Source: Shimia sp041624275
Lineage (GTDB): Bacteria > Pseudomonadota > Alphaproteobacteria > Rhodobacterales > Rhodobacteraceae
NCBI RefSeq assembly: GCF_041624275.1
Contig: NZ_JBFJVE010000137.1
Span: 1-8,768 of the forward strand
DNA length: 8,768 bases
Reading direction: 5' to 3'
The translations under genes and the position numbers were made by a program. Under the pieces are notes generated by a model. That model was not told the origin of the DNA, searched no databases, and saw only the letters and a program-made list of their open reading frames with translations. Of this stretch, positions 6,332 to 8,768 are shown in pieces (position 1 is the first letter of the stretch; each line of letters opens with the position of its first letter).

Positions 6332-6335
6332 ATGA
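6120..6335 (+). CDS. Possible upstream ORF coupled to the DUF882 peptidase gene (hypothetical, 71 aa)
   Basis: The ATG at 6120 is preceded by GGAGGA at good spacing (6110-6115), the best ribosome binding site in the window, and the stop TGA (6333-6335) overlaps the start of the next gene in the ATGA arrangement typical of translational coupling. The downstream gene itself has only a weak ribosome binding site. Against it, the protein (MHPDRIFHPLPPE...) resembles nothing I recognise, has no signal or domain, and its codons are only about half G/C at third positions, unlike all neighbours. It may be a regulatory leader ORF rather than a functional protein, or chance. Confidence 0.22.
   Translation: MHPDRIFHPLPPEIANSAEIRLKPVIRLSTGKRALVRESNCVINPAHLGKLTNVPQKNLRRGVATGQALIT
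6281..6300 (+). promoter_or_regulatory. Leader hairpin upstream of DUF882 peptidase gene
   Basis: A perfect 7-bp stem, GCCGCAA (6281-6287) with TTGCGGC (6294-6300), encloses an A-rich loop AAAAAC and ends 31 bases before the ATG at 6332. No T-run follows, so it is not a terminator. A 10-codon frame (6277-6309, MCRKKTCGVG) spans it. It may act as a 5' UTR structure influencing stability or translation. Confidence 0.4.
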
Positions 6336-6901
6336 CCGAATCCAGCTCTGTGAGCATCACGAGGCGCGGCCTGCTTCGCGCGTTTGCGGCAACCACATTG
6401 GTGGCAGCGCCCAGCTTCAGCAACGCGGCCGGTTTCCTGCGCGGCGCCGGCGATATCCGCCGCATTCGCATGTACTCGGGGCGCACCGGCGAACGCATCG
6501 ACACGATCTACTGGATCGAGGGTGAGTACATCAAGGACGCGGTCAAAGAGATCAACAAGTTCATGCGCGACTGGCGCACCGACGGCGTCAAGCAGATCGA
6601 CCTGCGCACCATCGACATCATGGCCGCCTCGCACAACATGCTGGATGTCGACGAACCCTATATGCTGCTCTCGGGCTATCGCAGCCCGCAGACCAATGCC
6701 ATGCTGCGCTCGCGCTCGCGCGGGGTGGCAAAGAATTCCCTGCACATGAAGGGCCAGGCGGCCGACCTGCGGCTGGCGTCGCGCTCGGTCAATCAGGTGG
6801 CGCGCGCCGCCACCGCCTGCCGCGCCGGCGGCGTCGGGCGCTATTCGGGCAGCAATTTCGTTCATATGGATTGCGGCCCCGTGCGCAATTGGGGGCGTTG
6901 A
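6332..6901 (+). CDS. DUF882 / M15-type murein endopeptidase, MepK (YcbK)-like, Tat-exported
   Basis: A 189-residue protein. The N-terminus carries a twin-arginine signal (SITRRGLLRAF, Arg11-Arg12, hydrophobic segment 16-27, cleavage probably after SNA at 30-32), so it would be exported folded to the periplasm. The catalytic part has the M15 zinc-ligand pattern: His138 and Asp145 in SLHMKGQAAD, and His178 in FVHMD, plus SGYRSPQTN at 114-122. E. coli MepK (YcbK) is a DUF882 murein endopeptidase acting on 3-3 cross-links and is encoded next to ldtD; here the gene is divergent from an LdtD-like gene, which supports the same role. The ATG at 6332 is preferred over an open frame extending to 6239, because it places the twin-arginine motif 10 residues in. 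Its own ribosome binding site is weak. A terminator follows 44 bp after the stop. Confidence 0.9.
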   Translation: MTESSSVSITRRGLLRAFAATTLVAAPSFSNAAGFLRGAGDIRRIRMYSGRTGERIDTIYWIEGEYIKDAVKEINKFMRDWRTDGVKQIDLRTIDIMAASHNMLDVDEPYMLLSGYRSPQTNAMLRSRSRGVAKNSLHMKGQAADLRLASRSVNQVARAATACRAGGVGRYSGSNFVHMDCGPVRNWGR

Positions 6902-6944
6902 ACGGGCCTCCCCCTTAATTTCCGAAGAATTCCCGACATCTGGC

Positions 6945-6974
6945 AAGCGCCGGCTCCAAAGCGGCCGGCGTTTT
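6945..6974 (+). terminator. Intrinsic terminator after DUF882 peptidase gene
   Basis: The stem CGCCGGC (6948-6954) pairs with GCCGGCG (6964-6970) around a 9-base loop, with flanking AA...TT pairs and a TTTT run (6971-6974). It lies between convergent genes; on the minus strand the T-run is missing, so it serves mainly the plus strand. A 10-bp palindrome CGAAGCTTCG follows at 6984-6993 with no evident role. Confidence 0.8.
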
Positions 6975-7008
6975 GCATTTGATCGAAGCTTCGGGGGGTG
7001 ACCGGCAG

Positions 7009-7050
7009 TCAGGCCAGTTGCATCAGGCCGGTTGCATCAGGCCGGTTGCA
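7009..7050. repeat. Three tandem copies of a 14-bp unit across the rfaH-like stop codon
   Basis: The units are 7009-7022 (TCAGGCCAGTTGCA), 7023-7036 and 7037-7050 (both TCAGGCCGGTTGCA), so two copies are identical and the outermost has one change. The third copy encodes the last codons and stop of the RfaH-like gene on the minus strand; the other two lie just downstream. Because each unit carries TGA in the minus-strand reading, gain or loss of a copy would leave the protein end unchanged. This looks like slippage expansion. Confidence 0.93.
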
Positions 7051-7543
7051 GCTGGGCACAGTCAACGCCCACCTTTGTCGCCGCGCCCATGATGTCCATC
7101 AGCAGCCAAACCCGTTGTTCAGAGGCCATGCTTTCGACTTCGGACAGGAATCCGGAAAACGGGCCGGACATCACCCGCACCCTGTCACCCGGACTGAACT
7201 GCCCGGGCGGCAGCAGCTTGCCGCTTTCATCACATCGCGCCTGCAGTTCGGCCACCAGCGCATCCGGCACCGGAGCCGGGCGATTGCCAAAGCTGACCAG
7301 ACGCGTGATGCCATAGGTCGAATTGACCGCGCGCCAATGCCCCTGCGCCGCATCCAGCGCAACAAAGATATACCCGGGAAACATCGGACGCAGCACCGAT
7401 GCGAAACGGCCCCGGCGCTGCTCGGTTTTTTCTTCGGTCGGCAGAAACACGGAAAAACCCTGGCGTTGCAGGTTGGTCTTGGCAATCTTGGCACTGTTGG
7501 GCTTGATTTGCGCCAGAAACCAAGCCGGGCGGGACGTGTTCAT
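7037..7543 (-). CDS. RfaH/NusG-like transcription elongation factor (specialised NusG paralog)
   Basis: A 168-residue protein with an N-terminal NGN domain (about 5-105: WFLAQIKPNS, the basic loop EQRRGRFASVLRPMFPGYIFV typical of RfaH-type factors) and a C-terminal KOW domain (about 117-168: GDRVRVMSGPFSGFLSEVES). Such factors bind RNA polymerase and help it through long operons, commonly those for surface polysaccharides. It is not the housekeeping NusG, which normally sits beside secE and the rplK operon. The start ATG at 7543 is chosen because GAGG lies 8 bases upstream and the NGN domain begins at once; an upstream frame to 7594 adds unrelated residues. It stands alone: the gene before it (MoaD-like) ends 115 bp away, and no polysaccharide gene is visible. 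No clear terminator follows on the minus strand. Confidence 0.88.
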   Translation of the reverse strand: MNTSRPAWFLAQIKPNSAKIAKTNLQRQGFSVFLPTEEKTEQRRGRFASVLRPMFPGYIFVALDAAQGHWRAVNSTYGITRLVSFGNRPAPVPDALVAELQARCDESGKLLPPGQFSPGDRVRVMSGPFSGFLSEVESMASEQRVWLLMDIMGAATKVGVDCAQLQPA

Positions 7544-7560
7544 ACCAATAACCTCATAAT

Positions 7561-7591
7561 CAAATATGCGCCCAGATTGCCGATTCAATCT
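7561..7591 (-). promoter_or_regulatory. Possible promoter and operator of the RfaH-like gene
   Basis: On the minus strand TTGAAT (7588-7583) and TATTTG (7566-7561) are spaced by 16 bp and would start transcription shortly before the ribosome binding site of the RfaH-like gene. A perfect inverted repeat AGATTG-N6-CAATCT (7574-7591) overlaps the -35 box and could bind a regulator. Only weak consensus matching supports this. Confidence 0.3.
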
Positions 7592-7658
7592 CAAATTGCA
7601 AGGGCTCGGGCCGGCAAGCCGTCGCAGAGCCGCCCGCTTTGGGCAACTCCCCGCCGTG

Positions 7659-7904
7659 TCAGCCGCCTTTCAGGCGCTGCAACAGAAACACCTCGCTGCC
7701 CTCCTCTACCGGTTCATGGCGCGGAGCCACGATGATCTCTCCGTCCACCGACACCGAGACCCCGGCGGCGATCACCGGGGCCAGTCCGGGGTGCACGGCG
7801 ACGATATTGTCCAGGAGTTCGCCCACGGTGCGCCCCGGCACATCGACCTTGTCCGCGCCGCCGGTGAAACGGCGCAGACCCGACCAGAGGTGGACCTCAA
7901 CCAT
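7659..7904 (-). CDS. MoaD/ThiS-family small sulfur-carrier-like protein
   Basis: An 81-residue protein with the ubiquitin-like fold signature of MoaD/ThiS: an N-terminal beta strand (VEVHLWSGLRRF), TVGELLDNI (26-34), VSVDGEII (51-58), and the C-terminal Gly-Gly (LKGG) that in this family is adenylated and thiocarboxylated. Its first 8 bases overlap the end of the molybdenum hydroxylase gene (ATGGTTGA), so the two are probably co-translated. This suggests a role tied to that enzyme, for example supplying sulfur for its cofactor, but housekeeping MoaD normally sits with moaE, so this may be an enzyme-specific paralog. The Gly-Gly is intact, so it could be a functional carrier. The specific role is inference. 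Confidence 0.8.
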   Translation of the reverse strand: MVEVHLWSGLRRFTGGADKVDVPGRTVGELLDNIVAVHPGLAPVIAAGVSVSVDGEIIVAPRHEPVEEGSEVFLLQRLKGG

Positions 7905-8768
7905 CGCCCTGCGCCTTCAGCGCGGCAAGGATGCGCGGCGGCGACATCGGCAGCGCGGTCATGCGCAGCCCGGTGGCATCGGCGATGGCATTGGCCAGCG
8001 CCGGCAGCGGCGGCGTGATGCCGGTCTCGCCGACGCCGCGCACCCCATAGGGGTGGCCGGGGTTGGGCACCTCGACGATCACCGTGTCGATCATCGGCAG
8101 GTCCGAGGCCACCGGGATCCGGTAGTCGAGGAACACGGTGTTCTGCAATCGCCCGTCCTCGCCGTAGATATATTCCTCGTTCAGCGCCCAGCCGATGCCC
8201 TGCGCCGCGCCGCCCTGGAACTGGCCCTCGACATAGGCCGGATGGATCGCCTTGCCGGCATCCTGCACCACCAGATAGCGCAGCACCTTGGTGTAGCCGG
8301 TTTCGGGGTCGACCTCGACATCCACCACATGGGTGCCGAAACTGCCCGAGAAGCCGCTTGGTGATCCTTCGAAATGGCCCGAGATCGGGCCGCCGGTCGA
8401 TCCCATCTCGGCGGCGATCTCGGCGATGCTCAGCGGGTCGAAATCGCCGGCATTGGGCCCCGAGGGTTTGGCGCTGCCCTCCTCCCAGATCACCGCCTCG
8501 GGGTCGATGCCCCATCTGTCGGCGGCGCGCCGGCACAGTTTGCCGATGCATTCCTCGGCGGCGCGGATCGTCGCCAGCCCGCTGGCATAGGTGGCGCGGC
8601 TGCCATGGGTCGGCTCGTTGACCCCCAGCGCCCCGGTGTCCGAGATGTTGACCCGCACGTTTTCATAGGCCACCCCGAAGGCTTCGGCTGCCATCAGCGC
8701 CATCGAGGCCCGGCTGCCGCCGATATCCGGCGTGCCGACCGAGACCGTCACCGTGCCGTCCTCGGAGA
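7897..8768 (-). CDS. Molybdenum hydroxylase (xanthine dehydrogenase family) large subunit, C-terminal part
   Basis: Partial gene: it enters from the right edge and ends at 7897; about 289 C-terminal residues are visible. It matches the molybdopterin-binding large subunit of the xanthine dehydrogenase/aldehyde oxidase family: GTVTVSVGTPDIGGSRASMA, then HGSRATYASG, GQFQGGAAQGIGWALNEE, and near the C-terminus GVRGVGETGITPP. The glutamate in GVGE (codon at 8028-8026) is the family's catalytic base, so the active site looks complete. These enzymes hydroxylate aldehydes, purines or other heteroaromatics using a molybdenum cofactor and usually work with FAD and 2Fe-2S subunits, which are not in the window. 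The substrate cannot be told from this part. The stop overlaps the start of the MoaD/ThiS-like gene by 8 bp. Confidence 0.88.
   Translation of the reverse strand, partial: SEDGTVTVSVGTPDIGGSRASMALMAAEAFGVAYENVRVNISDTGALGVNEPTHGSRATYASGLATIRAAEECIGKLCRRAADRWGIDPEAVIWEEGSAKPSGPNAGDFDPLSIAEIAAEMGSTGGPISGHFEGSPSGFSGSFGTHVVDVEVDPETGYTKVLRYLVVQDAGKAIHPAYVEGQFQGGAAQGIGWALNEEYIYGEDGRLQNTVFLDYRIPVASDLPMIDTVIVEVPNPGHPYGVRGVGETGITPPLPALANAIADATGLRMTALPMSPPRILAALKAQGDG

Noticed and set aside
7009..7050. Short repeats as a CRISPR array
   Set aside because: The units are 14 bp, directly adjacent with no spacers, and no cas gene is near; this is a tandem repeat.

Overview
The window looks like chromosome of a GC-rich alphaproteobacterium, most likely a Rhodobacterales member (Rhodobacteraceae or Roseobacteraceae). 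The evidence is the strong GC bias at third codon positions, the family resemblance of the proteins (DUF853 HerA-like ATPase, IalB family, LpxD/ACP/ketosynthase trio, DUF882), and terminators built on TTCG tetraloops. No species can be named. I see no tRNA, rRNA, CRISPR array, insertion sequence or prophage gene.

Layout: (1) 1-666, minus: the N-terminal part of a HerA-like (DUF853) ATPase that runs off the left edge. (2) 667-1090: intergenic region holding a candidate stand-alone small RNA on the plus strand (promoter, two hairpins, strong terminator at 931-955). (3) 1091-1672, plus: a secreted IalB-family protein with its own terminator. (4) 6020 down to 1769, minus: a compact apparent operon of four genes, in order YcbB-type L,D-transpeptidase, LpxD-like N-acyltransferase, acyl carrier protein and FabF-type ketosynthase, with gaps of 22-33 bp. 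(5) 6021-6331: divergent control region with leader hairpins and a possible upstream ORF. (6) 6332-6901, plus: a Tat-exported DUF882/M15 peptidase resembling E. coli MepK (YcbK). (7) 7543-7037, minus: an RfaH/NusG-like elongation factor whose stop codon lies in a tandem 14-bp repeat. (8) From the right edge to 7659, minus: the C-terminal part of a molybdenum hydroxylase large subunit, overlapping a MoaD/ThiS-like gene by 8 bp.

How the genes work together: the middle of the window is an envelope locus. The L,D-transpeptidase and the divergent DUF882 protein match the E. coli ldtD-mepK pair (making and cutting 3-3 peptidoglycan cross-links). Downstream, the LpxD-like protein, private ACP and ketosynthase look like an acyl-chain module for lipid A or a related lipid. 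The LpxD-like protein keeps one conserved active-site histidine but not the second, so it may be a specialised paralog. The most interesting hypothesis is that this trio supplies an unusual acyl chain, possibly a 3-oxo chain, to an outer-membrane lipid; this is inference only.
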